Shown: one piece after another, positions 7,409 through 16,446 of the stretch
Numbering within the stretch: position 1 is the first letter of the stretch
Layout of the letters: every line of letters begins with the position of its first letter
From: Pseudomonas sp. CFII64
Lineage (GTDB): Bacteria > Pseudomonadota > Gammaproteobacteria > Pseudomonadales > Pseudomonadaceae
Assembly: GCF_000416235.1 (NCBI RefSeq)
Contig: NZ_ATLO01000010.1
Coordinates: forward strand, 124,001-188,000
Reading direction: 5' to 3'
Length of the DNA: 64,000 nt
Position numbers and translations under genes: made by a program
Notes under the pieces: model-generated
Seen by the model: the letters and a program-made list of their open reading frames with translations, nothing else
Told to the model about the DNA's origin: nothing
The model's database searches: none

Positions 7409-8404
7409 ATGACTGAAAACACCCAATACCTGTCCGCTAACGTCACGGAAGTTGAATCCGAGGGCGAGAAGCGCGCCAAGCGGGATCACCGCCATGACTT
7501 GTGGTTCAAGCGGTCGTTACAGGCAGCTGCGATGCTGGTGCTTGCAATGCTGGGTTGTATTGCCCTGTCGACCCTCTGGGGGGGCAGTCTGGCGTTTCAA
7601 ACCTTCGGGTTCGAGTTTCTGACCAGTACCGAATGGGACGTGAACGCCGGCAAGTTCGGCGCACTGGTTCCGATCTACGGCACACTGGTGACCTCATTTC
7701 TGGCTTTGCTGATCGCCGTTCCGGTGAGCTTCGGCATTGCAATCTTCCTGACCGAAGTAGCACCGCCCTGGTTGCGGATGCCCATCGCCTCGGCCATCGA
7801 ACTGTTGGCGGGGATTCCTTCGATCATTTATGGCATGTGGGGCCTGTTTGTATTCGGGCCGTTCATGGCTGAACATCTCTCGCCCTGGATCACCGAAAAC
7901 CTGGGTGCATTGCCGCTGATCGGCCCTATGTTCCAGGGCCCGCCCTTGGGCATCGGCATGCTGACAGCAGGTATTGTGCTGGCGATCATGATTACGCCGT
8001 TCATTACCTCCGTCATGCAGGAAGTCTTCCGCACCGTCCCCACCACGTTGAAAGAATCGGCCTACGCATTGGGCGGCACTACGTGGGAAGTGGTCTGGGA
8101 CATCGTTCTGCCTTACACGCGTTCAGCCGTTGTCGGCGGTGTGTTCCTCGGTCTGGGTCGCGCGCTGGGTGAAACCATGGCGGTGACCTTCGTGCTGGGT
8201 AACGCCCACCAATTCTCGGCCTCGCTGATGATGCCGAGCAGTTCTATCGCGTCGGTGATCGCCAACGAGTTCAACGAGGCTTACACCGACTTGCACCGTT
8301 CGGCCCTGATCGCCCTTGGCTTCCTGTTGTTTGTCGTCACCTTCATCGTGCTGGCTCTGGCACGTCTGATGTTGTCTCGTCTGTCACGCAAGGAGGGGTT
8401 ATGA
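7409..8404 (+). CDS. pstC: Phosphate ABC transporter permease PstC
   Basis: This 331-residue inner-membrane permease has a charged cytoplasmic N-terminus (about 30 residues), six predicted membrane helices and the ABC permease EAA loop near residues 210-240 (TTLKESAYALGGTTWEVV). It forms the phosphate channel with PstA. It is E. coli-sized, unlike the very long PstC variants also found in pseudomonads. Its stop overlaps the pstA start by four bases (ATGA), so the two are translationally coupled. Confidence 0.93.
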   Translation: MTENTQYLSANVTEVESEGEKRAKRDHRHDLWFKRSLQAAAMLVLAMLGCIALSTLWGGSLAFQTFGFEFLTSTEWDVNAGKFGALVPIYGTLVTSFLALLIAVPVSFGIAIFLTEVAPPWLRMPIASAIELLAGIPSIIYGMWGLFVFGPFMAEHLSPWITENLGALPLIGPMFQGPPLGIGMLTAGIVLAIMITPFITSVMQEVFRTVPTTLKESAYALGGTTWEVVWDIVLPYTRSAVVGGVFLGLGRALGETMAVTFVLGNAHQFSASLMMPSSSIASVIANEFNEAYTDLHRSALIALGFLLFVVTFIVLALARLMLSRLSRKEGL

Positions 8405-9285
8405 GTAAGGACATGGCAGGCAGCGAGCGCCTTTACCGCTCCCGTAACTTCAAGAACAAAATTGCGATGGTGCTCAGCTGTGGCGCCACGGCGTTTGGTC
8501 TGTTGTGGCTGGTCTGGATTCTGTTGACCACCATCATCAAGGGTATCGATGCCCTGAATCTGCAGCTGTTCACCGGCATGACGCCACCGCCTGGCACTGA
8601 AGGCGGTCTGGCCAACGCCTTTTACGGCAGTGTGTTGATGTCCGGCATCGGCCTGTTGATCGGTACACCGATTGGTTTGATGGCCGGCATCTGGCTGGCC
8701 GAATTTGCCCGTTACACCAAACTCGGCAACGCGGTGCGTTTTATCAACGACATCCTGCTGTCGGCACCGTCCATCGTGCTGGGTCTGTTCGTCTACACCG
8801 TGGTCGTGTTACCGCTTAACGCTATCACCAATCACCAGGTTGGTTTCTCGGCGCTCGCCGGTGCCTTGGCGCTGGCGTTGCTGGTGATTCCGGTGGTGGT
8901 GCGCACCACGGACGAGATGATGCAACTGCAGCCGTCGACCATGCGCGAAGCCGCGTTGGCACTGGGCGTTCCACAATGGAAGCTGACCTTGCAGATCGTG
9001 CTGCGTGCGGCCAAGGCCGGCGTGGTCACCGGTATCCTGCTGGCGCTGGCACGTATCACCGGCGAAACCGCGCCGTTGCTGTTCACCGCTTTCGGCAACC
9101 AATTCTGGAGCAGCGATCTGCTCAAACCGATCGCCAGTGTTCCGGTGGTGGTCTTCCAGTACGCCATGAGCCCGTTCGACGACTGGCACTCTCTGGCCTG
9201 GGCAGGTGCTCTGGTCATGACCTTGTTCGTGCTGTTCCTCAGTCTTGCTTCCCGCTTAATTCTTTTGCGCAATAGGGCGTCATGA
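8401..9285 (+). CDS. pstA: Phosphate ABC transporter permease PstA
   Basis: This 294-residue partner permease of PstC has six hydrophobic segments and an EAA-type loop ([18 protein letters not shown], near residues 180-197) that docks on PstB. It begins at ATG 8401 inside the end of pstC, and its stop overlaps the first codons of pstB. It is the compact E. coli-type PstA. Overlaps on both sides indicate a single mRNA with coupled translation. Confidence 0.93.
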   Translation: MSKDMAGSERLYRSRNFKNKIAMVLSCGATAFGLLWLVWILLTTIIKGIDALNLQLFTGMTPPPGTEGGLANAFYGSVLMSGIGLLIGTPIGLMAGIWLAEFARYTKLGNAVRFINDILLSAPSIVLGLFVYTVVVLPLNAITNHQVGFSALAGALALALLVIPVVVRTTDEMMQLQPSTMREAALALGVPQWKLTLQIVLRAAKAGVVTGILLALARITGETAPLLFTAFGNQFWSSDLLKPIASVPVVVFQYAMSPFDDWHSLAWAGALVMTLFVLFLSLASRLILLRNRAS

Positions 9286-10064
9286 TGAATAACCTTTCCC
9301 TTGCCAATGAAAAAACCAAGATTCAAGTCCGTGGTCTGGAGTTTTTCTACGGCGGCCAGCAATCCCTGAAATCCATCGACATGGTGATCCCGGAAAAACG
9401 CATCACCGCGATCATCGGTCCTTCGGGCTGCGGCAAATCCACCTTGCTGCGCGTGTTCAACCGTATTTATGCGATGTACCCCAAGCAGGAAGCCAAGGGT
9501 GAAGTGCTGCTCAATGGCGAGAACATCCTGGCCCCTGGCTATTCGATGAACCGCCTGCGCAGCCATGTCGGCATGGTGTTTCAGAAGCCGGTGCCGTTTC
9601 CGATGTCGATCTACGACAACATTTCCTACGCCATCAAGCACCACGAAAAGCTCTCGCGTCGCGAAATGGAAGATCGCGTTGAACAGGCGTTGCGCGGCGC
9701 GGCGCTGTGGGATGAAGTCAAGGACAAGCTAAAGCAAAGCGCTACCGGCCTGTCCGGCGGTCAGCAACAGCGGCTGTGCATCGCGCGCACCATTGCGTTA
9801 CGCCCACAGGTCCTGCTGCTGGACGAACCGACTTCTGCTCTCGACCCGATTTCCACCGGGCGCATCGAACAGCTGATTACCGAACTCAAAGAGCAGTTCA
9901 CGGTGATCATCGTTACCCACAACATGCAACAAGCGGCGCGCTGCTCGGATTACACCGCGTTCATGTTCATGGGCGAGCTGATCGAGCACGGCGACACCGA
10001 CACCATCTTCACCAAGCCTTCCAAGACCCAGACTGAAGACTACATCACCGGGCGTTTCGGCTGA
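9282..10064 (+). CDS. pstB: Phosphate ABC transporter ATPase PstB
   Basis: This 260-residue ATP-binding subunit energises phosphate uptake. The Walker A motif GPSGCGKST lies near residues 46-54, the signature LSGGQQQR near 157-164 and Walker [12 protein letters not shown] just after; the switch histidine follows in VTHNM. It can start at ATG 9282 or 9285, both overlapping the pstA stop. No phoU or phoBR follows; the next gene is convergent and begins two bases after this stop. This therefore looks like an accessory pst operon rather than the phoU-linked one. Confidence 0.95.
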   Translation: MMNNLSLANEKTKIQVRGLEFFYGGQQSLKSIDMVIPEKRITAIIGPSGCGKSTLLRVFNRIYAMYPKQEAKGEVLLNGENILAPGYSMNRLRSHVGMVFQKPVPFPMSIYDNISYAIKHHEKLSRREMEDRVEQALRGAALWDEVKDKLKQSATGLSGGQQQRLCIARTIALRPQVLLLDEPTSALDPISTGRIEQLITELKEQFTVIIVTHNMQQAARCSDYTAFMFMGELIEHGDTDTIFTKPSKTQTEDYITGRFG

Positions 10065-10065
10065 T

Positions 10066-11004
10066 TCAAGCCTGATTAACGGAATGGGCGGGCGCTGACT
10101 CAGGCTCGCCCATGAAGTCTTCCAGCCGCCGACGCAGCCAGCGCTCGGCCGGATCGGTGTCCATTACGCTGAGCCAGACCATGGACAGATCCAGGGTCGG
10201 AGTAATGAATGGCAGCGGTTCATCTTTTACCAATCCCAATGCACTCATCGCGCTTGCCGTGTAGCAAGGCATATTCGACAGCAGGTCAGTTCCGGCCATC
10301 AAGGCAGGCAACGTGCTGTATTGCGGAATCGACAACACCACATGTCGCTTGCGACCCAGCGCGCTCAGCCACTCATCGGCGAAGCTGCTGATGTTGGCCA
10401 CGTGGGACACCACCACATGCGGTCGTGAGCAGTATTCATCCAGGGTCATTGGCGTGGACGACTTGTCGGCGCGTATCACTCGGGGCTGAATAGTGCGCAG
10501 CAACTTGCGCTTGGCATTGGCCGGCAGCTCTCTCGTCAGGCAGACACCCACCGTGATTTCCCCGGAAATCAGCAGTTCGGAAATATTCCAGTAATCCACG
10601 TGCTTGACCACGATCACCACGCCCGGTGCTTCCTGGCGAATGGCGCGCAGCATGGCCGGGAGCAGACCGAATTCGACGTCGTCGGACATGCCGATACGAA
10701 ACGTCATGTTGCTGCTGGCCGGATCGAAGTCGTGGCTCAGGCTCAGGGCCGTGGACATGGCGTCCAGCGCCGGTGACAGATGCAGAATGATTTCCTGGGC
10801 GCGAGCGGTCGGCTCCATGCGATGCCCGACCCGAATGAACAACGGATCGTTGAACAAGGCGCGCAGTCGATTGAGCGCTGCGCTGATGGTCGGCTGGCCG
10901 AGAAACAGCTTTTCGGCGGCACGGGTCACGTTACGCTCTTGCATCAACGTCTCGAACACCACCATCAGGTTGATGTCGGCCTTGCGCAGTTGATTTCGGT
11001 TCAT
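10066..11004 (-). CDS. LysR-type transcriptional regulator
   Basis: This LysR-type regulator has 312 residues from the chosen start MNRNQLRKADINLMVVF; longer starts add a non-homologous N-terminus. The HTH (TRAAEKLFLGQPTISAALNRL) lies within residues 20-55, and an effector domain fills the rest. The 'ADINLMVVFETLMQERNVTRAAEKL' type of opening groups it with NodD/LeuO-like members. It is divergent from the SDR and GH15 pair, which it may control. It converges with pstB, with a one-base gap between the two stop codons. The effector is unknown. Confidence 0.85.
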   Translation of the reverse strand: MNRNQLRKADINLMVVFETLMQERNVTRAAEKLFLGQPTISAALNRLRALFNDPLFIRVGHRMEPTARAQEIILHLSPALDAMSTALSLSHDFDPASSNMTFRIGMSDDVEFGLLPAMLRAIRQEAPGVVIVVKHVDYWNISELLISGEITVGVCLTRELPANAKRKLLRTIQPRVIRADKSSTPMTLDEYCSRPHVVVSHVANISSFADEWLSALGRKRHVVLSIPQYSTLPALMAGTDLLSNMPCYTASAMSALGLVKDEPLPFITPTLDLSMVWLSVMDTDPAERWLRRRLEDFMGEPESAPAHSVNQA

Positions 11005-11196
11005 GTTGGTAGCAGTCCGCGGGGGTGATGGCCTTGTGCGGGGGAAGCTAACAGTTGCGAGCCCCAAGCGACAAGCGGCACGACCAGTCCCCAATCCGCT
11101 TGCGGCTTAAAGCTTGTAGCTTGCAGCTGCTTCCCAATGAACTTCCCGTTCGGCTCGCCGGTCAGCTCTACATGCTTAACATGAGGCTTTGACTTG

Positions 11197-11997
11197 ATGC
11201 GAATTTCATTGGACAAGCAGGTTGCATTGGTTACTGGCGGTAGCTCGGGCCTGGGCGCGGGAGCGGCCAAGGCCCTGGCAGCGGCGGGCGCCGCCGTAGT
11301 GATCAACTACAATTCCCAGCCTGAACCGGCGGAAAAGCTCGCGGCGGACATCATTGCCGAAGGCGGCCAGGCGGTAGCCATCGGTGCTGACGTTTCGCAG
11401 GAAGATCAGGTCGAGCGTCTGTTCGCGCAAACCCTGGAGCACTTCGGTCGTCTGGATATTCTGGTGGCCAATTCCGGCCTGCAAAAAGACGCGTCGATCT
11501 TCGACATGAGCCTGGCCGACTGGAACAAGGTGATCGACGTCAACCTGACCGGCCAGTTCCTCTGCGCGCGCAGTGCCTTGCGCCAGTTCGTCGCCCAAGG
11601 CATGCATCCAGACGTTTCCAGAGCCATGGGCAAGATCATTCACATGAGTTCCGTGCATCAACTGATTCCCTGGGCCGGTCACGCCAACTATGCGGCGTCC
11701 AAAGGCGGAATCGATCTGCTGATGCGCACCATTGCCCAGGAAGTCGGCGAGAAGAAAATTCGCGTCAACAGCATTGCACCGGGCGCGATTCGCACGCCGA
11801 TCAATCAGGACGCAATGAAGGGCGATGCCGAAGCCAAACTGTTGAAGCTGATTCCTTACGGCCGCGTCGGTGAAGCAGAAGACGTGGCCAATGCAGTGGT
11901 CTGGCTCGCCTCCGATCTGTCCGATTACGTGCATGGCACGACCTTGTTCATCGACGGCGGCATGAGCCTCTACCCGGAGTTTCGCGACAATGGCTGA
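11197..11997 (+). CDS. Short-chain dehydrogenase, glucose 1-dehydrogenase-like
   Basis: This classical short-chain dehydrogenase has 266 residues from ATG 11197 (a TTG at 11194 is equally well placed behind GAGG). The cofactor motif TGGSSGLGAG lies near residues 13-22, the NAG-type motif is NSG, the catalytic serine is in HMSSVH, YAASK supplies Tyr and Lys, and a PGAIRTPIN segment follows. Overall it resembles NAD(P)-dependent glucose 1-dehydrogenases. Eight bases of overlap with the GH15 gene suggest glucan hydrolysis and sugar oxidation work together. The substrate is inferred from family resemblance. Confidence 0.85.
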   Translation: MRISLDKQVALVTGGSSGLGAGAAKALAAAGAAVVINYNSQPEPAEKLAADIIAEGGQAVAIGADVSQEDQVERLFAQTLEHFGRLDILVANSGLQKDASIFDMSLADWNKVIDVNLTGQFLCARSALRQFVAQGMHPDVSRAMGKIIHMSSVHQLIPWAGHANYAASKGGIDLLMRTIAQEVGEKKIRVNSIAPGAIRTPINQDAMKGDAEAKLLKLIPYGRVGEAEDVANAVVWLASDLSDYVHGTTLFIDGGMSLYPEFRDNG

Positions 11998-13816
11998 GTT
12001 TCTGGAAGAAGCACAAAACCCTATTGAGAACCACGGCATCATTGGCGATATGCGCAGCGCTGCGCTGGTCGCCGACACGGGCAGCATCGACTTTCTCTGT
12101 TGGCCGGATTTTGATAGCCCGTCGGTGTTCACCGCACTGCTGGACAGCAACGATGCCGGCATTTTTCAGCTGGCCCCGGATCTGCCTGACGCGCGTCGCC
12201 AGCAGATTTACCTGCCGGACACCAATGTCCTGCAGACTCGCTGGATCGCCACGGATGCGGTCGTCGAGGTGACGGATTTGATGCCCATCGGGCGCCACGA
12301 GGATGACTTGCCTCGCGTGGTGCGGCGCATCGAGGTGCGTTACGGCACGGCGACCATGCGCATGCGCTGTCGGGTGCGGCTGGATTACAGTCGCGCGGAA
12401 ATGAGCGTGCGCATGGATGGCGAAGACGTGTGCTTCGAGGCCCAGGGGCAGCCAGGCATGCGGCTTTCGTCCACCGCGCCGCTGCACGTTGATGAGCAGA
12501 CTGCCGTCGCTGAGTTCGCCATGCAGCAAGGCGAGATTTTCGAGTTCGTGCTCGGCGGGATCGACGACGAGCAGGTCAGCGCCGGGCAATGTCCGCGCTA
12601 TGTAGACGAGACCCTGGCGTTCTGGCGGCGCTGGAGCAAACAGTCCGAGTACCGTGGCCGCTGGCAGGAAATGGTCAACCGTTCAGCGCTGGCCCTCAAA
12701 CTGCTGACGTCCCGCAAGCACGGCGGCATTGTGGCTGCCGCGACCTTTGGCCTGCCGGAAACCCTCGGCGGCGAGCGCAATTGGGACTATCGCTACACCT
12801 GGATTCGTGACGCATCGTTCACGGTCTATGCGTTCATGCGCCTGGGCTATTCCGATGAAGCCAATGCATTCATGGGCTGGGTTCGCGGCAGAATGGGCGA
12901 TTGCTGTGATGATTCCAGCACCCTTGGCATCCTCTACGCACTTGATGGCCGCGAAGAGCTGCCCGAGGAAACCCTGCCGCATCTTTCCGGTTACGGCGGC
13001 GCGACTCCAGTGCGGATCGGCAACGAGGCTTACCAGCAGACTCAGCTGGATATTTATGGCGAACTGATGGACGCCGTGTATCTGGCCAACAAATATGGCG
13101 AAGCGATTTCCTACGAAGGTTGGCAGCACGCGACACGGCTGGTGGATTACGTTTGCGATAACTGGCGCAGTAAAGACGTCGGCATCTGGGAAATGCGCGG
13201 TCAGGATCAGCACTTCCTGCATTCGCGCCTGATGTGTTGGGTGGCGCTGGATCGCGCGCTGCGTCTGGCTTTCAAGCGTTCGCTACCCGCGCCCTTTGAT
13301 CGCTGGGACAAGGAGCGACAGGCGATTCACGACGATATCTGGAAAAACTTCTGGAATGCCGATCTCGGCCACTTCGTGCAATACAAGGGCAGCCGTAACC
13401 TGGATGCCTCGATGTTGCTGATGCCGCTGGTGCGCTTTGTCGGCGCCAGCGATCCGCGCTGGATCGCCACCCTGGACGCCATCGAAGGCACTTTGGTGCG
13501 CGATGGCCTGGTTTATCGCTACCGCAACGACGACGACCATGACGACGGCCTCGCCGGGGAAGAGGGCGCATTCACCGCCTGTTCATTCTGGTACGTCGAG
13601 TGCCTGGCCCGGGCAGGGCGCGTCGAGCAGGCGCATCTGGAGTTCGAACAGTTGCTGCGCTACGCCAATCCATTGGGGCTGTATGCCGAAGAGTTCGATG
13701 TTCACGGCCATCATCTGGGCAACACGCCCCAGGCGCTGAGCCATCTGGCGTTGATCAGCGCGGCAAGCTTCCTGGATCGCAAGCTCAATGGCGAGAAGAC
13801 GATGTGGCAGCCGTAA
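11990..13816 (+). CDS. Glycoside hydrolase family 15 protein (glucoamylase/trehalase-like)
   Basis: This 608-residue bacterial GH15 protein has an N-terminal beta-sandwich domain (residues about 1-230) and an (alpha/alpha)6 barrel. The barrel opens with GERNWDYRYTWIRDASFT, the substrate-binding signature. The probable general acid lies in GIWEMRG (near residue 400) and the general base in GLYAEEFD (near residue 565). The family releases glucose from alpha-glucans or hydrolyses trehalose. There is no signal peptide, so it is cytoplasmic. It overlaps the SDR gene by eight bases. Cytoplasmic GH15 enzymes in pseudomonads often act in trehalose or glycogen turnover; the exact substrate is not visible. 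Confidence 0.9.
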   Translation: MAEFLEEAQNPIENHGIIGDMRSAALVADTGSIDFLCWPDFDSPSVFTALLDSNDAGIFQLAPDLPDARRQQIYLPDTNVLQTRWIATDAVVEVTDLMPIGRHEDDLPRVVRRIEVRYGTATMRMRCRVRLDYSRAEMSVRMDGEDVCFEAQGQPGMRLSSTAPLHVDEQTAVAEFAMQQGEIFEFVLGGIDDEQVSAGQCPRYVDETLAFWRRWSKQSEYRGRWQEMVNRSALALKLLTSRKHGGIVAAATFGLPETLGGERNWDYRYTWIRDASFTVYAFMRLGYSDEANAFMGWVRGRMGDCCDDSSTLGILYALDGREELPEETLPHLSGYGGATPVRIGNEAYQQTQLDIYGELMDAVYLANKYGEAISYEGWQHATRLVDYVCDNWRSKDVGIWEMRGQDQHFLHSRLMCWVALDRALRLAFKRSLPAPFDRWDKERQAIHDDIWKNFWNADLGHFVQYKGSRNLDASMLLMPLVRFVGASDPRWIATLDAIEGTLVRDGLVYRYRNDDDHDDGLAGEEGAFTACSFWYVECLARAGRVEQAHLEFEQLLRYANPLGLYAEEFDVHGHHLGNTPQALSHLALISAASFLDRKLNGEKTMWQP

Positions 13817-13874
13817 AGTGGGATTGGTTGGAGGCTTGCCAGCGAAGCCCATCCTATCGTTTTCTATCGGCCCG

Positions 13875-14087
13875 GTAGGACCGGACTTGTCCGGGAAGAT
13901 GTCAGTGCGGGCAATCGAGGTGGGGCAGGTGGATCTGCGCTGGCAGGGTCGGCCTCTTCGGGGACAAGTCCCCTCCTACCGGTTTTTGCGCGAATCAGGT
14001 AGGACCGGACTTGTCCGGGAAGAACGATAACGCGATGCACCTGGCTCACCGCGGCGACTGATTCGCGGGCAAGCCGCGCTCCAACGA
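13875..14087 (+). repeat. REP-like cluster downstream of the GH15 gene
   Basis: The element gtaggaccggacttgtccgg occurs as identical direct copies at 13875 and 13999. A related inverted arm (ggggacaagtcccctcctac) lies at 13960-13979. A degenerate gcgggcaagccgcgctcc unit lies at 14065-14082. The 348-base gap between genes contains nothing else I can recognise except the palindrome just before norR. Confidence 0.8.
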
Positions 14088-14122
14088 GTTGCGTTTCGAC
14101 ATTCACTTGGCTACGCAGTCAT

Positions 14123-14144
14123 AATGACCGCATTCTCGGTCATT
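14123..14144 (+). promoter_or_regulatory. Perfect palindrome upstream of norR
   Basis: AATGACCG and its exact inverse CGGTCATT flank a six-base spacer, ending 20 bases before the norR start codon. The position suits an operator for self-repression or a regulator of norR. It does not fit the classical NorR enhancer pattern, so the bound protein is unknown. Confidence 0.5.
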
Positions 14145-14164
14145 AATCAGTCAACGGAAGCGCA

Positions 14165-15715
14165 ATGACAAACCCCTTGTTAGCGGCATTGGTGCCTCTG
14201 GTCGCTGACCTGAGTCGGGAATTGCCTGATGATGAACGCTATCGGCGTTTGCTGCAGGCGCTGCGGCAGTTGTTGCCGTGCGACGCCGTGGCGTTGCTCA
14301 GGCTTGAGGACGATGTGCTGATTCCCCTGGCGGTGCAGGGCTTGAGCGCGGACACCCTGGGGCGGCGCTTCAAAGTGGCGGAACACCCGCGTCTCAAGGT
14401 GTTGCTGGAAAGCCCCGGCCCTACGCGCTTTTCCACCGACTGTGAATTGCCGGACCCCTACGACGGACTTGTAGAAGGACATCCGGGCCATCTCGAAGTG
14501 CATGACTGCCTGGGTTGTCCACTGTATTTCCAGGACAAGCCCTGGGGCCTGATTACCCTGGATTCCCTGGACCCCTCGCGCTTTGGCAGTGTCGATCTGG
14601 ACAATCTGCAAGCGTTCGCCAGCCTGGCCGCCGCGACCGTCATGGCCAGTGAGCGGATCAAACAGCTGGCGCGCGGCTTTGAAGATCAACGCCAACTGGC
14701 TGAAGTCTATAAACGTGCGGCTGGCGGTCGAAGTCCTCGGGAATTGATCGGGCAGAGCGCCGTACACAAGCGGATGCAGCAGGAGATCCAGCTGGTCGGC
14801 AACAGCGCCTTGTCGGTGTTGATCACCGGCGAAACCGGGGTCGGCAAGGAACTGGTGGCCGAGGCCATTCATATGAGTTCGCCACGCGCCCAGAAGCCGC
14901 TGATCAGCCTTAACTGCGCCGCGCTGCCGGAAATGCTGGTGGAGAGCGAGCTGTTCGGCCATGTCAAAGGCGCATTTTCCGGTGCCGTGAACGGCCGCAG
15001 CGGCAAATTCGAACTGGCCGATGGCGGCACCATTTTTCTCGATGAAGTTGGCGAGTTGCCGCTTCCCGTTCAATCCAAGCTGTTGCGGGTATTGCAAAGC
15101 GGCCAGTTGCAGCGGGTCGGTTCAGATCAGGAACACCATGTGGATGTGCGAATCATCGCCGCTACCAACCGGGATCTGGCCGAGGAAGTGCGCAGCGGCC
15201 GCTTCCGGGCGGATCTGTATCATCGATTGAGTGTTTACCCGCTGTTGGTGCCGCCATTGCGCGAGCGGGGCCGCGACGTCCTGCTGCTCGCGGGCTTCTT
15301 CCTTGAAGAGAACCGCGCCCGCATGGGGCTGCGTAGCCTGCGCTTGAATGTCGACGCGCAGAAATTGCTGGTCAGCTACACCTGGCCGGGCAATGTGCGC
15401 GAGCTCGAACACTTGATCAGCCGCGCAGTGCTCAAATCCCTTTCGGCCCACAAGGAGCGTCCGCGCATTCTGACCATTGAGGCTGCCGCGCTGGGCCTGA
15501 ATGATGAAGTCGCCGTCAGCCATTCCTCGGCCCCGGCAGTCCCCGCAACCGTCGTGGCCGGCGGCACGCTCAAGGATTCAGTCGACGCGTTCCAATGCCG
15601 GGTGATCGAGGAGGCTTTGGCCCGCCATCAGGGTAAATGGGTCGATGTCGCCCGTGAGATGGGCCTCGACCGCGCCAACCTCAGCCGCCTGGCCAGGCGC
15701 CTGGGAATCCGCTAG
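14165..15715 (+). CDS. norR: Nitric-oxide-responsive sigma-54 activator NorR
   Basis: This 516-residue bacterial enhancer-binding protein has three parts. A GAF domain (residues 1-180) contains the NO-iron ligand region (DPYDGLV, then VHDCLG). The AAA+ domain carries Walker A GETGVGKE near 221-228 and Walker [10 protein letters not shown] near 291-299, and a Fis-type HTH closes the C-terminus ([18 protein letters not shown]). NorR activates NO-detoxifying genes with sigma-54 RNA polymerase. The sigma-54 contact loop at residues 269-274 reads GAFSGA instead of the usual GAFTGA. No hmp, fhp or norVW target lies next to it: upstream are repeats and GH15, downstream a small gene. Identity is firm; targets must be elsewhere. 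Confidence 0.92.
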   Translation: MTNPLLAALVPLVADLSRELPDDERYRRLLQALRQLLPCDAVALLRLEDDVLIPLAVQGLSADTLGRRFKVAEHPRLKVLLESPGPTRFSTDCELPDPYDGLVEGHPGHLEVHDCLGCPLYFQDKPWGLITLDSLDPSRFGSVDLDNLQAFASLAAATVMASERIKQLARGFEDQRQLAEVYKRAAGGRSPRELIGQSAVHKRMQQEIQLVGNSALSVLITGETGVGKELVAEAIHMSSPRAQKPLISLNCAALPEMLVESELFGHVKGAFSGAVNGRSGKFELADGGTIFLDEVGELPLPVQSKLLRVLQSGQLQRVGSDQEHHVDVRIIAATNRDLAEEVRSGRFRADLYHRLSVYPLLVPPLRERGRDVLLLAGFFLEENRARMGLRSLRLNVDAQKLLVSYTWPGNVRELEHLISRAVLKSLSAHKERPRILTIEAAALGLNDEVAVSHSSAPAVPATVVAGGTLKDSVDAFQCRVIEEALARHQGKWVDVAREMGLDRANLSRLARRLGIR

Positions 15716-15854
15716 GGCGCGCCAGCACCGTTGACAGGTATCGTGGAGAACCGCGCTGTGTACTGATTGATCATTTGGTCAAAAAAGACTGAATTTTTCC
15801 CTCGGGCCAAAGGTCATCTACTGCTCTAAACAAACAGTATGAGGCACTGCCTGG

Positions 15855-16079
15855 ATGTCCCAGTACAAACATTACCGAATTGATTACCTGTTCAACGGCG
15901 CCTTCAAATCGTTCTATATCAGCGCTGAACGCATGGACAATGCCGAAGCCTGGCATCACGCAAGCGTCGATGCCGGCATTGCCCGCATCCCTAAATATCG
16001 TCTGGAAAAGGTCGCCCGCGTGTCCAAGCCTTACGCCGAACACTTCGGTGTTACCGACGTCGAGTGGGCACAAAGTTGA
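15855..16079 (+). CDS. Small conserved protein of unknown function
   Basis: This encodes 74 residues starting MSQYKHYRIDYLFNGAF. It is rich in aromatic and basic residues, with no signal peptide or membrane segment. The even charge distribution and the compact, complete frame suggest a real small gene. It looks like a family of short proteins common in Pseudomonas that lack an assigned role. It follows norR by 140 bases in the same direction, but I see no functional link. Confidence 0.65.
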   Translation: MSQYKHYRIDYLFNGAFKSFYISAERMDNAEAWHHASVDAGIARIPKYRLEKVARVSKPYAEHFGVTDVEWAQS

Positions 16080-16153
16080 TGCCCGGTGCCGGCCGCCCTT
16101 CGATGGGTGTGGCCGGCGACCATTAGGCTGTCAGGGGCAGGGATCTGCGCTTT

Positions 16154-16324
16154 CTAATGCTTGTCCCGCCCGGCATGAAAATCGCCTTTTTCCGGCACCA
16201 GTTCCGTTCCCGGCTCAAACCCGGCTTCCGGGTCGTCCTCTTCGCTGATCGGGTCTGGAACGGTTTCGGGAAAGGTCACTTCATCGGGATCGACATCTGG
16301 ATTTTCCGGGCGGGAACCGGCCAT
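16154..16324 (-). CDS. Small acidic hypothetical protein
   Basis: This encodes about 56 residues from ATG 16322-16324 (MAGSRPENPDVDPDEV). It is strongly acidic and proline-rich (PETVPDPISEEDDPEAGFEPG), has no hydrophobic segment and ends FHAGRDKH. It is probably a disordered cytoplasmic protein. A longer in-frame start exists 57 bases upstream but lacks the coding character. Function unknown. Confidence 0.55.
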   Translation of the reverse strand: MAGSRPENPDVDPDEVTFPETVPDPISEEDDPEAGFEPGTELVPEKGDFHAGRDKH

Positions 16325-16446
16325 GGTGCACCTCATCTGTGGATTGGTCAGGATCGGGTATCGGTTTGGATGGTCAGGCATTCAACCGGTTCACTTCAGT
16401 TGATTACCGGCAGCTTGCACCACCCGCCGGTAACCCTCGTCACGCA

